DNA of 64,000 nt from Limimaricola hongkongensis DSM 17492 (lineage in GTDB: Bacteria; Pseudomonadota; Alphaproteobacteria; Rhodobacterales; Rhodobacteraceae), in assembly GCF_000600975.2 (NCBI RefSeq), contig NZ_KK088649.1:142749-206748 (forward strand). Direction: 5' to 3'. The first letter of the stretch is position 1. Each line of letters starts with the position of its first letter. The translations under genes and the position numbers were made by a program. This document shows positions 27,973 to 35,890 of this stretch, piece by piece. The notes beneath the pieces are model-generated. The model had not been told where the DNA came from, did no database searches, and saw only the letters and a program-made list of their open reading frames with translations.

Positions 27973-30346
27973 TGGCAAAGACCCCCAGAAGTGCCGCGGG
28001 CGGCGTGCGCGCCAGCCTGAGCGCGGGCCACAGCGCCGCCAGCCCCGCCGCCCCGAGCGCGAACAGACCCAGCACCGCGTAATCGGCCGGAAACAAGAAC
28101 ATCGGCAGCCGCCAGCCAAAGGCCGCGACGTTGACGATCGCCAGCAGCACCCAGGCCAGCGCGAGGCCCAGCGGCAGCGCGAAGAGCGCGGTCAGCGCCG
28201 CCAGCAGCACCGCGCGCGCCATTTCCAGCGCGGCGAGACGGCGCCGCGTCAGCCCCAGCGCCCAGACCGGCGCGAGCTGCGGCAGCCGAAGTGCCGCGAG
28301 CGTCAAGAGCGACATCAGCATCGCGAAGCCCGCCACCGCGAGGGTCAGCACGTTGAGCGCCGCCGTCACCGCGAAGGTGCGGTCGAACACCTGCAGCGAA
28401 AACCGCTTTACCGCCGCCTGATCGGTGATCGCCGAGGCCGCGAGCCCCCGTTCGATCAACGCCGCGCGCAGCGCCGGTACCTCTTCGGGCGCGAGGCGCA
28501 GGCCGAAACGACGCGGCACGATCTCGGGGTAGAGATCGGCGAACAGCGCCTCGGTGACGATCACCTCGCCCCTGGGATTGCCGTAATCGCCGTAGACGCC
28601 GAGCACCGGCAGCTCGACCCCCGGCGCGATCCGCACGCCATCGCCAGGCGCCAGCCCGGCCCGGCGCGACAGCTGTTCGTTGATCAGGACGCCGTCGCGG
28701 GCGGCGAGCCGTTCCCATGGCCGGTCGACCGATTGCAGGAAACGCCAGTTCTCCGGGTAGGTCGGATCTGGCCGCGCAAGTTCGAGCGAGACCGGCAGCC
28801 CCGCCACCTCGGTCTCGACCGAAGCGAGCGGCAGCACCGATCGCAGGCGGGGTTCGAGAAAAGCCGCGATCTCGCGCGCCTGCGCGTCATCGGCGGTCTC
28901 GACATACAGCTCGGGCGCGAGCCGCTGGTCGAGAAAACCGGTGAATGTCTCGCGGAAGGACGACACCATGGTCGAGACGCCGATATTGGCCGCCATCGCC
29001 AGCATCAGCGCCATCAGCGCCAGCGACAGACCCGGCAGCTGCTGGCGCGTGTCGGCCCAGAACCACTGCGCCAGCGGGCCGCGCGCCGTCCGCGCGCCGA
29101 TCCGCATCACCGCGCCCAAGACCACCGGCAACAGCAGCGCCGCCCCGACGAGCCCGGTGCCAAGGAGCGCAAAGCCCGCCGCGAGCCCCTCGCCCCAGAT
29201 CGCGAGCCCCACGGCCAGCGCCAGCAGCACCGCTGCCGCCAGCGCCTGCCAACGGGCCGAGCGCGCCTCCGCCATCGCCCAGGCCCGCCGCCCGCCCGCC
29301 GCCAGCAGCGGCATGGTGGCGAGCCGCCACAAGGCGGCGCCCGCGGCGATGGCGGTGCCGAAGAGCGCGATGCCGAGCCCCGAGAGCCACCAGACCGGGC
29401 GAAGCTGCAGCCCGCCCGCCACCTCGGCGCCGTAAAGCCCGCGCAGCGTCGCGGCGACATCCGGCAGCAGGCTCGCCGCCAGCAGCCAGCCGAGGCCCAC
29501 GCCGATCGTGCCCGCGATCAGCGCGAAGCCCAGAAGCTCGATCGTCATCAGCAGCACGAGGCGGCGCAGCGACACGCCCAGCGCCCGCAGCGTCCGCAAC
29601 ACCGGGCGGCGCTGCTCGAAAGCGAGCCCGACCGCGCCATGCACGATGAAGATGCCCACCGCAAAGCACAGGAAGCCAAAGGCGGTGAGGTTGAGGTGAA
29701 AGCTGTCGGTCAGCCGCCCGACCTCCGATCCGGCCTGCGCTGGGCGCAGCACGAGATCCGGCGCGATCTCGGCCAGGGCGGGCCGACCCATGGGCTGTTC
29801 GGGCGCCACCATCAGAAAGCTCAGATCCGCGCGCCCCAGCAGCCGCCGCGCGACCGAGACGTCGGTGATGGCGGTGCCCGGCGCGACCTTTGGCGAGACC
29901 ACCTTGTCAGCCCCGCCCTCGGGCAGCGCGTCGAGCGCCTCGGCCCGGCCGAAGACCTGCCCGCCGCCCGACAGGAAGACCGCGATGTCGGCGTCCTCGC
30001 CCGCCACCGGCCCGAGCCCGCCGGGCGCGGTCAAAGGCTCCAGCCCGACCACGCGCACGCCGTTCAGGCGGCCTTCGACCACCGGGCTCACCTGCCAGCC
30101 CGCGCGGCGCAGCGCGACGTAATCGGCCAGCGCGATGCCGCCGCCCGCCGCAGGCTCGATCCGGTCGAACCGCCCCTCGCCCAGCGTCGCCGCGGCGGCG
30201 TCGTAGCTGGCGCGCGCCTCGGCGTTGATCGCCTGCACCCCCGACCACAGCCCCGTGGCCAGCGCCAGCCCGGCGATCAGGGTGAAAAGCTGCAACGGCG
30301 CGCGCAGCCAGTGCGACAGCAGCGCGCGGAGCACGGCCCCGGTCAA
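27962..30346 (-). CDS. ABC transporter permease, FtsX-like (YbbP type)
   Basis: A 794-residue permease with an N-terminal membrane segment (LQLFTLIAGLALATGLW), a large periplasmic domain (about 40-220), FtsX-like four-helix clusters near 230-420, a second large domain (about 470-670) and a final FtsX cluster (about 680-790). This two-unit form resembles YbbP and differs from LolC/E, which have a single unit. Such systems extract or transduce signals at the inner membrane; the substrate is unknown, and with an AttH-like partner a lipid-like ligand is plausible. Overlaps its ATPase by four bases. Confidence 0.92.
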   Translation of the reverse strand: MTGAVLRALLSHWLRAPLQLFTLIAGLALATGLWSGVQAINAEARASYDAAAATLGEGRFDRIEPAAGGGIALADYVALRRAGWQVSPVVEGRLNGVRVVGLEPLTAPGGLGPVAGEDADIAVFLSGGGQVFGRAEALDALPEGGADKVVSPKVAPGTAITDVSVARRLLGRADLSFLMVAPEQPMGRPALAEIAPDLVLRPAQAGSEVGRLTDSFHLNLTAFGFLCFAVGIFIVHGAVGLAFEQRRPVLRTLRALGVSLRRLVLLMTIELLGFALIAGTIGVGLGWLLAASLLPDVAATLRGLYGAEVAGGLQLRPVWWLSGLGIALFGTAIAAGAALWRLATMPLLAAGGRRAWAMAEARSARWQALAAAVLLALAVGLAIWGEGLAAGFALLGTGLVGAALLLPVVLGAVMRIGARTARGPLAQWFWADTRQQLPGLSLALMALMLAMAANIGVSTMVSSFRETFTGFLDQRLAPELYVETADDAQAREIAAFLEPRLRSVLPLASVETEVAGLPVSLELARPDPTYPENWRFLQSVDRPWERLAARDGVLINEQLSRRAGLAPGDGVRIAPGVELPVLGVYGDYGNPRGEVIVTEALFADLYPEIVPRRFGLRLAPEEVPALRAALIERGLAASAITDQAAVKRFSLQVFDRTFAVTAALNVLTLAVAGFAMLMSLLTLAALRLPQLAPVWALGLTRRRLAALEMARAVLLAALTALFALPLGLALAWVLLAIVNVAAFGWRLPMFLFPADYAVLGLFALGAAGLAALWPALRLARTPPAALLGVFANER

Positions 30347-30999
30347 GCGATCCGCCCGCCCGACAGGTGCATCCGGCGCGACATGCGCGCGGCGTGGCGT
30401 TCGGAATGGGTGACCATCAGGAGCGCCGCGCCGGTGTCCTCGACCAGCGCCAGCATCGCGCCCAGCACTTCTTCGGCGGTGGTCTCGTCGAGATTGCCGG
30501 TCGGCTCGTCGGCCAGCACCAGCTCGGGCCGCGCCGCGAGGGTGCGGGCAATGGCGGTGCGCTGCTGCTGGCCGCCCGAAAGCTGTTCGGGATATTTCGA
30601 CAGCTGCGGCCCGAGACCCAGCCGCTCGGCGAGATCGCGGGCCCGCGCGGGATCGTGCCGCCCGGCGATGCGGGCCTGGAACGCGATGTTGTCGCCGACG
30701 CTGAGCGACGGGATCAGGTTGAACTGCTGGAACACCACGCCGACCGTGCCGCGCCGGAGCCGCGCGCGCCCCGAATCGTCGAGCCGCGTGACCTCGGTCC
30801 CGGCGATCTCGATCCGCCCCGAATCGGGCCGGTCGAGACCGCCCGCAAGGTGCAGCAGCGTCGATTTGCCGGAGCCGCTCTCACCGGTCAGCGCCATGGT
30901 CTCGCCCGCGTCGAGATCGAGATCGACGCCGCGCAGCACCGGCACCGGCCCCTCGGCCCCGGCATGGCTTTTGTGGATATCGCGCAATCGCATCAGCAT
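30343..30999 (-). CDS. ABC transporter ATP-binding protein (YbbA/LolD-like)
   Basis: A 218-residue ATPase. Walker A is TGESGSGKSTLLHLAGGLD near residue 38, the Q-loop VVFQQFNLIPS, the signature LSGGQQQRTAIART, Walker B VLADEPTGNLD and the H-loop VTHS. It belongs to the MacB/LolD/YbbA group that powers FtsX-type permeases. ATG 30999 or ATG 30993 could be the start. It is first in an ATPase-permease-AttH operon, divergent from bphO with 160 bases between. Confidence 0.94.
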   Translation of the reverse strand: MLMRLRDIHKSHAGAEGPVPVLRGVDLDLDAGETMALTGESGSGKSTLLHLAGGLDRPDSGRIEIAGTEVTRLDDSGRARLRRGTVGVVFQQFNLIPSLSVGDNIAFQARIAGRHDPARARDLAERLGLGPQLSKYPEQLSGGQQQRTAIARTLAARPELVLADEPTGNLDETTAEEVLGAMLALVEDTGAALLMVTHSERHAARMSRRMHLSGGRIA

Positions 31000-31159
31000 G
31001 AGGCCAAGCTAATGCAATCGCGCCTCCCGGAAACAGGGACACCGTGCCGCATCGTCACACGAAACGGCATCGGAATTTCCGGGAACCTTGCACCCTCTCC
31101 GGCTATTGGTGATCTCATGCTATGACAGCCGAAGCGATGGATCACGAGGAACGACGGAA

Positions 31160-31744
31160 TTGACGGTTTGCCAGACGCCGCTTCGCAGCCGCCTGAGGCG
31201 GGATCTCGCCGCGCGGCACGCACGGCTCGACGCCTGCTTTTCGCGGTTCGACCTGACGACGCGGCCCGGCCTGTCGGGGTTTCTCGCCGCCCACCGCACC
31301 GCCTTTGCCGCGATACGGCCCGCTCCCGGCGGGCTGACGGGGGCGCTGCTGCTCGACCGGATGATCGCGGCGATCGACGCCGATCTCGGCGTGCTGGATC
31401 ATGCGCCGGACGCCGGGCCCGCGCCGCTGCGGCTGACGCGCAGCATGGCGCAGGACTACGTGCTGCTCGGCTCTCGGCTGGGCAGCCAGCTGCTGCGGCG
31501 GCGCTGGGCCGCGGCGCGCGACCCGGTGCTGCTCGCGGCCGGGGCCTATCTGTCGCTGCCGCCGATGGCGCAGGACTGGCGCGCCTTTTGCGACCGGGCC
31601 GGGGCCCTGCCGGACCAAGGTACGGAAGCGGACCTGGTGGTGCACGAAGCCGGTCAGTTGTTTGATCTTTTCCTGGCTGCCGGTCAGGCTGGCACGCAGT
31701 CTTTCGCGGCCCCGACCGCCGCCCAGAGCGAACGGACCGTCTGA
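31160..31744 (+). CDS. bphO: Biliverdin-producing heme oxygenase of the phytochrome operon
   Basis: A 194-residue helical protein, LTVCQTPLRSRLRRDLAARH at the start, with HARLDACFSRFDL (proximal His region) and RLTRSMAQDYVLLGSRLGSQ, the SxLGS/GxxLGS pattern of bacterial heme oxygenases. It opens heme to biliverdin, the chromophore of the next gene's product. The start is TTG 31160, ten bases after a GAGGA site; no ATG is in frame nearby. The stop is one base from the bphP ATG, as in other bphO-bphP operons. The upstream 160 bases probably hold the promoter. Confidence 0.87.
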   Translation: MTVCQTPLRSRLRRDLAARHARLDACFSRFDLTTRPGLSGFLAAHRTAFAAIRPAPGGLTGALLLDRMIAAIDADLGVLDHAPDAGPAPLRLTRSMAQDYVLLGSRLGSQLLRRRWAAARDPVLLAAGAYLSLPPMAQDWRAFCDRAGALPDQGTEADLVVHEAGQLFDLFLAAGQAGTQSFAAPTAAQSERTV

Positions 31745-34312
31745 ATGACCGATTCACCGGGCGATGCGCCCGTCGATCTCGACAATTGCGCCCGCGAACA
31801 GATCCAGTTTCTCGGCCATGTGCAGCCCTATGGCTGCCTGCTCGCGGTGTCGCGCGACTGGGTGATCGACCATGCCTCGGCCAATACCGGCGACATGCTC
31901 GGCCACGCGGCCGAAACCCTGATAGGAACCGATCTGGCCGGGCTGTTCGCGCGCGGCGTGCTGCACGACATCCGGGGCCGGTTGCAGATGCTCGGCCATG
32001 GCACGGGGGCGGCGCGGATCTACGGGATCGAGCCACTCGGCGATGGCCGGGTCTTCGACATGTCGGTGCACCTGTCCGGGGCGCATTACCTGTTCGAGCT
32101 CGAACCGAAGGACGACACCGGCACGCGCGACGAGATGTCCCTGGTCCAGCCGTTGATCGCGCGGGTGCGCCGCCGCCCCGAGATCGTGGCGATGGCGCGC
32201 GAGGCGGCGCGCGCGATGAAGGCGCTCACCGGGTTCGACCGGGTGATGATCTACCAGTTCCAGCGCGACGACAGCGGCCGGGTGATCGCCGAGGCCGCCG
32301 CACCCGGCCTTGCGCCCTTTCTCGGGCTGCGCTTTCCGGCGAGCGACATCCCCCCGCAGGCGCGCGCGCTCTACGAGCGCAACCCGATCCGGCTGATCCG
32401 CGACGTCGACGCCGCCCCGCAGCCGATCCTTCCGGCGCTCGACGCGGCGGGCCAAAGGCTCGACCTGTCGCTGTCGGTGACGCGGGCGGTGTCGCCGATC
32501 CATCTCGAATACCTGCGCAACATGGGGGTCGCGGCGTCGATGTCGGTGTCGATCCTGCGCGATGGCAAGCTGTGGGGGCTGATCGCCTGCCACCATTCCA
32601 CCCCGCATTACGTCGATTACCAGAAACGCTCGGCGGTGGAGCTGTTCACCCAGCTTCTGTCCTACGAGATCGCCGCCGTCGAGACCGGGGCCGAGCGCGG
32701 CCAGATCGCGCGGGCGCGGGCGCTGCACGGCGCGATGCTGTCGCGGATGACCGACGGCACCGCGATCGCCGACAATTTCGACGGCATCGCCCGCGAGATC
32801 GGCGAGGTGATCGCCTGCGACGGCATCGCCCTGTGGATCAACGACCGCTACCACGCGACCGGGCTTGCCCCCACGCGCGAGGACTTCGCCGGGCTGCGGC
32901 AGCATCTTGGCGGGGTCGATGCGGGCCGGGTCCATGCCATCGACCGGCTGATCGACGCCTACCCCGCCTCGGGCGGCTTTGCGGCGCCGGTCGCGGGCAT
33001 CCTGGCGCTGCCGATCAGCCGGGGCCCGCGCGACTATGTCGTGCTGTTCCGCCGCGAACAGGTCGAGACGGTCACCTGGGCGGGCGACCCGGCCAAGCCG
33101 GCGCAGCCCGGGCCGAACGGGCTGCGCCTGACCCCGCGCAAGAGCTTCGAGGCCTGGAGCCAGACGGTGCGCCACCAGAGCGCGCCCTGGAGCGATGGCG
33201 ACATCGCCGCCGCCGAGACGCTGCGCATCACGCTGCTGGAGGTGGTGCTCAAGATCGCCGATGATTCCATCGCCGAGCGCAAGCGCGCGCAGGAGCGTCA
33301 GGAATTGATGATCGCCGAGCTGAACCACCGGGTGCGCAACATTCTCAACCTGGTCCGCAGCCTCGTGTCGCAAAGCCGCTCCGGCGCCGCCAGCATGGAC
33401 GATTATGGCCGCATCCTCGACGGGCGCATCGATGCGCTGGCGCGGGCGCATGACCAGCTCACCGGCGCGCAGGGCGAGACGGCTTCGCTCCGCGGGCTGA
33501 TCGAGACCGAGATCGACGCCTTCATCGCCGCCCATCGCCAGCGGGTGCAGATCACCGGCACGGACGTGGCGCTCGCCCCGGAGGCGTTCTCGGCGCTGGC
33601 GCTGGTGCTGCACGAGCTGGTCACCAATGCCGCGAAATACGGCGCGCTGCGCGCGCTGCACGGGTGGGTGGAGGTGGAGCTGACCCGCTGCGCCGACGGC
33701 GCGCTGCGGATCGACTGGCGCGAGCGGGGCGGCGCGCCGGTGCGACCGCCTGCCGGGCGCGGCTTCGGCACCACGGTGATCGAACGCTCGATCCCGTTCG
33801 AGCTGGGCGGCGAAGCCGACCTGCATTTCGCGCTCACCGGTCTCGAGGCGCGGTTCCGCATTCCCGCCCGCTTCGTCAGCGCCGATCCGGTCCGCCCCGC
33901 CCCGGCCAAGAGCGACACCGCGCGGGACCGCGCCGGGACGGCTGTTAGACTGTCGGGCCGGGCGCTGGTGGTCGAGGACAACATGATCATCGCCATGGAC
34001 GCCGCCGACATCCTGTCCGAGCTGGGTTGCGACGACGTGGTCACGGCCAGCGGCGTGGGCGAGGCGCTGCGGCTGATCGAGACGGGCAGCTTCGACCTCG
34101 CGCTGCTCGACGTCAATCTCGGGCACGAGACCTCGGTGCCGGTGGCCGAGGCGCTGCGCGCGCGCGGCGTGCCCTTCCTGCTCGCCACGGGCTACGGCGC
34201 CACCGACGACATCGCCGCGGCCTATCCCAAGGCGCCGGCGCTCAAGAAACCCTATACGAAGGGCAGCATGCGCGCGGGCTTCGCGGCGCTTCTGAACGGG
34301 GCCGGGACATGA
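31745..34312 (+). CDS. bphP: Bacteriophytochrome histidine kinase with fused receiver domain
   Basis: An 855-residue red/far-red sensor. PAS-GAF-PHY photosensor: biliverdin-attachment Cys15 in NCAREQIQFLGHVQPYG, PAS-knot and GAF motif FPASDIPPQAR near 198, MGVAASMSVSI and WGLIACHHSTPHYVDY near 278, and PHY tongue PRKSFEAW near 463. The kinase is HWE-type: ELNHRVRNILNLVRSL (phospho-His near 526), LHELVTNAAKYGAL and IDWRERGG (W-x-E). A C-terminal receiver has VVEDNMIIAMD and phospho-acceptor Asp in LALLDVNLG. No output DNA-binding domain is present, so it probably signals to a separate response regulator or through its own receiver. Confidence 0.95.
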   Translation: MTDSPGDAPVDLDNCAREQIQFLGHVQPYGCLLAVSRDWVIDHASANTGDMLGHAAETLIGTDLAGLFARGVLHDIRGRLQMLGHGTGAARIYGIEPLGDGRVFDMSVHLSGAHYLFELEPKDDTGTRDEMSLVQPLIARVRRRPEIVAMAREAARAMKALTGFDRVMIYQFQRDDSGRVIAEAAAPGLAPFLGLRFPASDIPPQARALYERNPIRLIRDVDAAPQPILPALDAAGQRLDLSLSVTRAVSPIHLEYLRNMGVAASMSVSILRDGKLWGLIACHHSTPHYVDYQKRSAVELFTQLLSYEIAAVETGAERGQIARARALHGAMLSRMTDGTAIADNFDGIAREIGEVIACDGIALWINDRYHATGLAPTREDFAGLRQHLGGVDAGRVHAIDRLIDAYPASGGFAAPVAGILALPISRGPRDYVVLFRREQVETVTWAGDPAKPAQPGPNGLRLTPRKSFEAWSQTVRHQSAPWSDGDIAAAETLRITLLEVVLKIADDSIAERKRAQERQELMIAELNHRVRNILNLVRSLVSQSRSGAASMDDYGRILDGRIDALARAHDQLTGAQGETASLRGLIETEIDAFIAAHRQRVQITGTDVALAPEAFSALALVLHELVTNAAKYGALRALHGWVEVELTRCADGALRIDWRERGGAPVRPPAGRGFGTTVIERSIPFELGGEADLHFALTGLEARFRIPARFVSADPVRPAPAKSDTARDRAGTAVRLSGRALVVEDNMIIAMDAADILSELGCDDVVTASGVGEALRLIETGSFDLALLDVNLGHETSVPVAEALRARGVPFLLATGYGATDDIAAAYPKAPALKKPYTKGSMRAGFAALLNGAGT

Positions 34313-34376
34313 TCGGCACTGGACGCCGCCTGCCCCGCGCGGCAGTCTGCGCCGGCATTCAAACGGGAGAGACGGC

Positions 34377-34736
34377 ATGACGCGGATCACGGCACGGAAC
34401 ATGGGGCTCGCGGGGCTCGGGCTGGCGCTGCTGGCCGGGTGCGGCGCGCTGCCCGCCAGCGCGCCCGCCGACCAGGCGGTGCCGATGGCGTTCCAGCAGT
34501 GCCTTGCGCGGATCGACGAGACGGCGGCCCGGATCGGTCAGGACCCCGCCATGCTCGCCGAGACCTCCGACAGCCGCATCGTGCGCTTTCGGGACGGGGA
34601 GGAGATCGTCACCGTGACCTGCGATGCGATCGGCAACCAGATGGTGGTGCAGACCCGCCCCGCGCCCGCGCCGCTGCCGGGGGCCGCGCCGTTGCCCGCC
34701 TCCGGCCCGGAGCCGGATCCCGCGCCCGGCTTCTGA
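34377..34736 (+). CDS. Small lipoprotein of unknown function
   Basis: A 119-residue protein with a signal peptide and lipobox LLAGC (Cys22) followed by a central domain with QCLARIDETAARIG, DSRIVRFRDGEE and VTVTCDAIGNQMV, and a long Pro/Ala tail. The two cysteines after the lipobox (in QQCL and VTCD) could form a disulfide. Anchored on the periplasmic side. No family recognised. It starts 64 bases after bphP and 30 bases before idi on the same strand, so it may be co-transcribed with both. Confidence 0.72.
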   Translation: MTRITARNMGLAGLGLALLAGCGALPASAPADQAVPMAFQQCLARIDETAARIGQDPAMLAETSDSRIVRFRDGEEIVTVTCDAIGNQMVVQTRPAPAPLPGAAPLPASGPEPDPAPGF

Positions 34737-34766
34737 TCGCTTCACCGGCTTCGAAAGGACAGTTCC

Positions 34767-35291
34767 ATGCGCGACGGCACCGACAACTTCGAGATTCCGG
34801 CCTGGGTCGGAGAACGGCTGGTGCCGGTCGACAAGATCGAGGTGCATGCGCGCGGGCTGCGTCATCCGGCGGTCAGCGTCTTCGTGATGTGGCAGGGCCG
34901 AACGCTGCTGCAGCAACGGGCGGCGGGCAAGTACCACACGCCGGGGCTCTGGGCGAACAGCTGCTGCACGCATCCCGACTGGGGCGAGGCGGCCATCGAC
35001 TGCGCCGAAAGGCGGCTGGCCGAGGAGCTGGGCCTCAAAGGGCTGCCGCTGCGCCCGGCCGGGCGGATCGAGTACCGCGCCGATGTCGGCGCGGGCCTCA
35101 CCGAGCACGAGCTGGTCGAGGTCTTCGTCAGCGAACCCACGGAGGAGCCGCGCCCCCACCCCGCGCCCGCCGAGGTGCAAGACACCGCCTGGATCACGCC
35201 CGAGGCGTTGCGCGCCGATCTGGCGCGGCGCCCCGAACGCTATACCCCGTGGCTCAGGATCTACATGGAGAAGGCCGGCCTGCTGGGCTGA
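34767..35291 (+). CDS. idi: Isopentenyl-diphosphate delta-isomerase, type I
   Basis: A 174-residue Nudix-fold isomerase that interconverts IPP and DMAPP. HTPGLWANSCCTHPDWGEAA holds the catalytic Cys and metal His; AERRLAEELGL is the Nudix-like box with the metal Glu; GLTEHELVEVFV carries the second Glu. It starts at ATG 34767 behind GAAAGGA. In purple bacteria idi often sits in the photosynthesis cluster; here its neighbours are phytochrome and cytochrome c2-like genes, with no bch or crt gene in the window. Confidence 0.95.
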   Translation: MRDGTDNFEIPAWVGERLVPVDKIEVHARGLRHPAVSVFVMWQGRTLLQQRAAGKYHTPGLWANSCCTHPDWGEAAIDCAERRLAEELGLKGLPLRPAGRIEYRADVGAGLTEHELVEVFVSEPTEEPRPHPAPAEVQDTAWITPEALRADLARRPERYTPWLRIYMEKAGLLG

Positions 35292-35307
35292 TCCCGGACA
35301 GTTCGCC

Positions 35308-35760
35308 TCAGTTCGCCGCCGCGCGCGCGCCCGACAATGACCGCAGATAGGCGTAGATATCCGCCGCGTCCTGCGGATCGCGCACCCTGTAGGCCATCTT
35401 GCCGCGCGCCCGGCGATCGTCGAGCGTCCTGCGCAGCCATGCCGTCGGATCCTGCACGTAGCCCAGGAACCGTTCTTCGTTCCAGGTGACGTCGCGCGCG
35501 CGCAGCTCGCCCAGCGCATCGCCGTAGCGGAATCCCTCGACCGAGCCGATCACCCGGCCTTCGAGCCCGTGGAGATTGGGCCCGGTGCGCGCGGTGCGCC
35601 CGGCCAGAACCTGGCCCTCGGGGTCGCGCACCACGTGGCAGGCCACGCATTGCCGGCCGAACTGCATTTCGCCATTGGCGATGTCCTGCGCCTGTGCCGG
35701 GGCCTGCAGCAGCCCGAAACCGGCCAAGGCCAGCGCCGCGCCTCGTGACAGCAACTTCAT
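35308..35760 (-). CDS. Cytochrome c2-like protein
   Basis: A 150-residue secreted c-type cytochrome: signal peptide (GAALALAGFGLLQAPAQA), heme motif CVACH near residue 38, TGPNLHGLEGR (as in c2) and axial Met in GKMAYR near 122. Length and motif spacing resemble photosynthetic cytochrome c2, with RDPEGQVLAGRTARTGPNL aligning well. It would carry electrons between cytochrome bc1 and an oxidase or a reaction centre. It converges with idi, 17 bases apart. A tight inverted repeat lies about 85 bases upstream. Confidence 0.87.
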   Translation of the reverse strand: MKLLSRGAALALAGFGLLQAPAQAQDIANGEMQFGRQCVACHVVRDPEGQVLAGRTARTGPNLHGLEGRVIGSVEGFRYGDALGELRARDVTWNEERFLGYVQDPTAWLRRTLDDRRARGKMAYRVRDPQDAADIYAYLRSLSGARAAAN

Positions 35761-35844
35761 CGGGATCTCCTTGATCGTCTCAGCGACTGATGCCCCAGTC
35801 GAGCCGGAGATATATGCTATCACGTCCGCATCCAATCCCCGACC

Positions 35845-35862
35845 CGACACGTGATCGTGTCG
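35845..35862. promoter_or_regulatory. Perfect inverted repeat upstream of the cytochrome c gene
   Basis: CGACACG-TGAT-CGTGTCG, exact seven-base arms and a four-base centre, extended outwards by CGACC/GGGTC with a bulge. It lies between the cytochrome start (35760) and the end of the molybdenum oxidoreductase (35891). No T-run follows, so an operator or mRNA hairpin for either gene is more likely than an intrinsic terminator. Confidence 0.5.
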
Positions 35863-35890
35863 AATCGGGTCAATCGGGCCCGTGCGCGGA

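Noticed and set aside
31082-31106. GGAAC before bphO as a fourth EcfG-like promoter
   Set aside because: At 16-18 bases the sequence is CTATT, not CGTT/GTT, so only one of two boxes is present.
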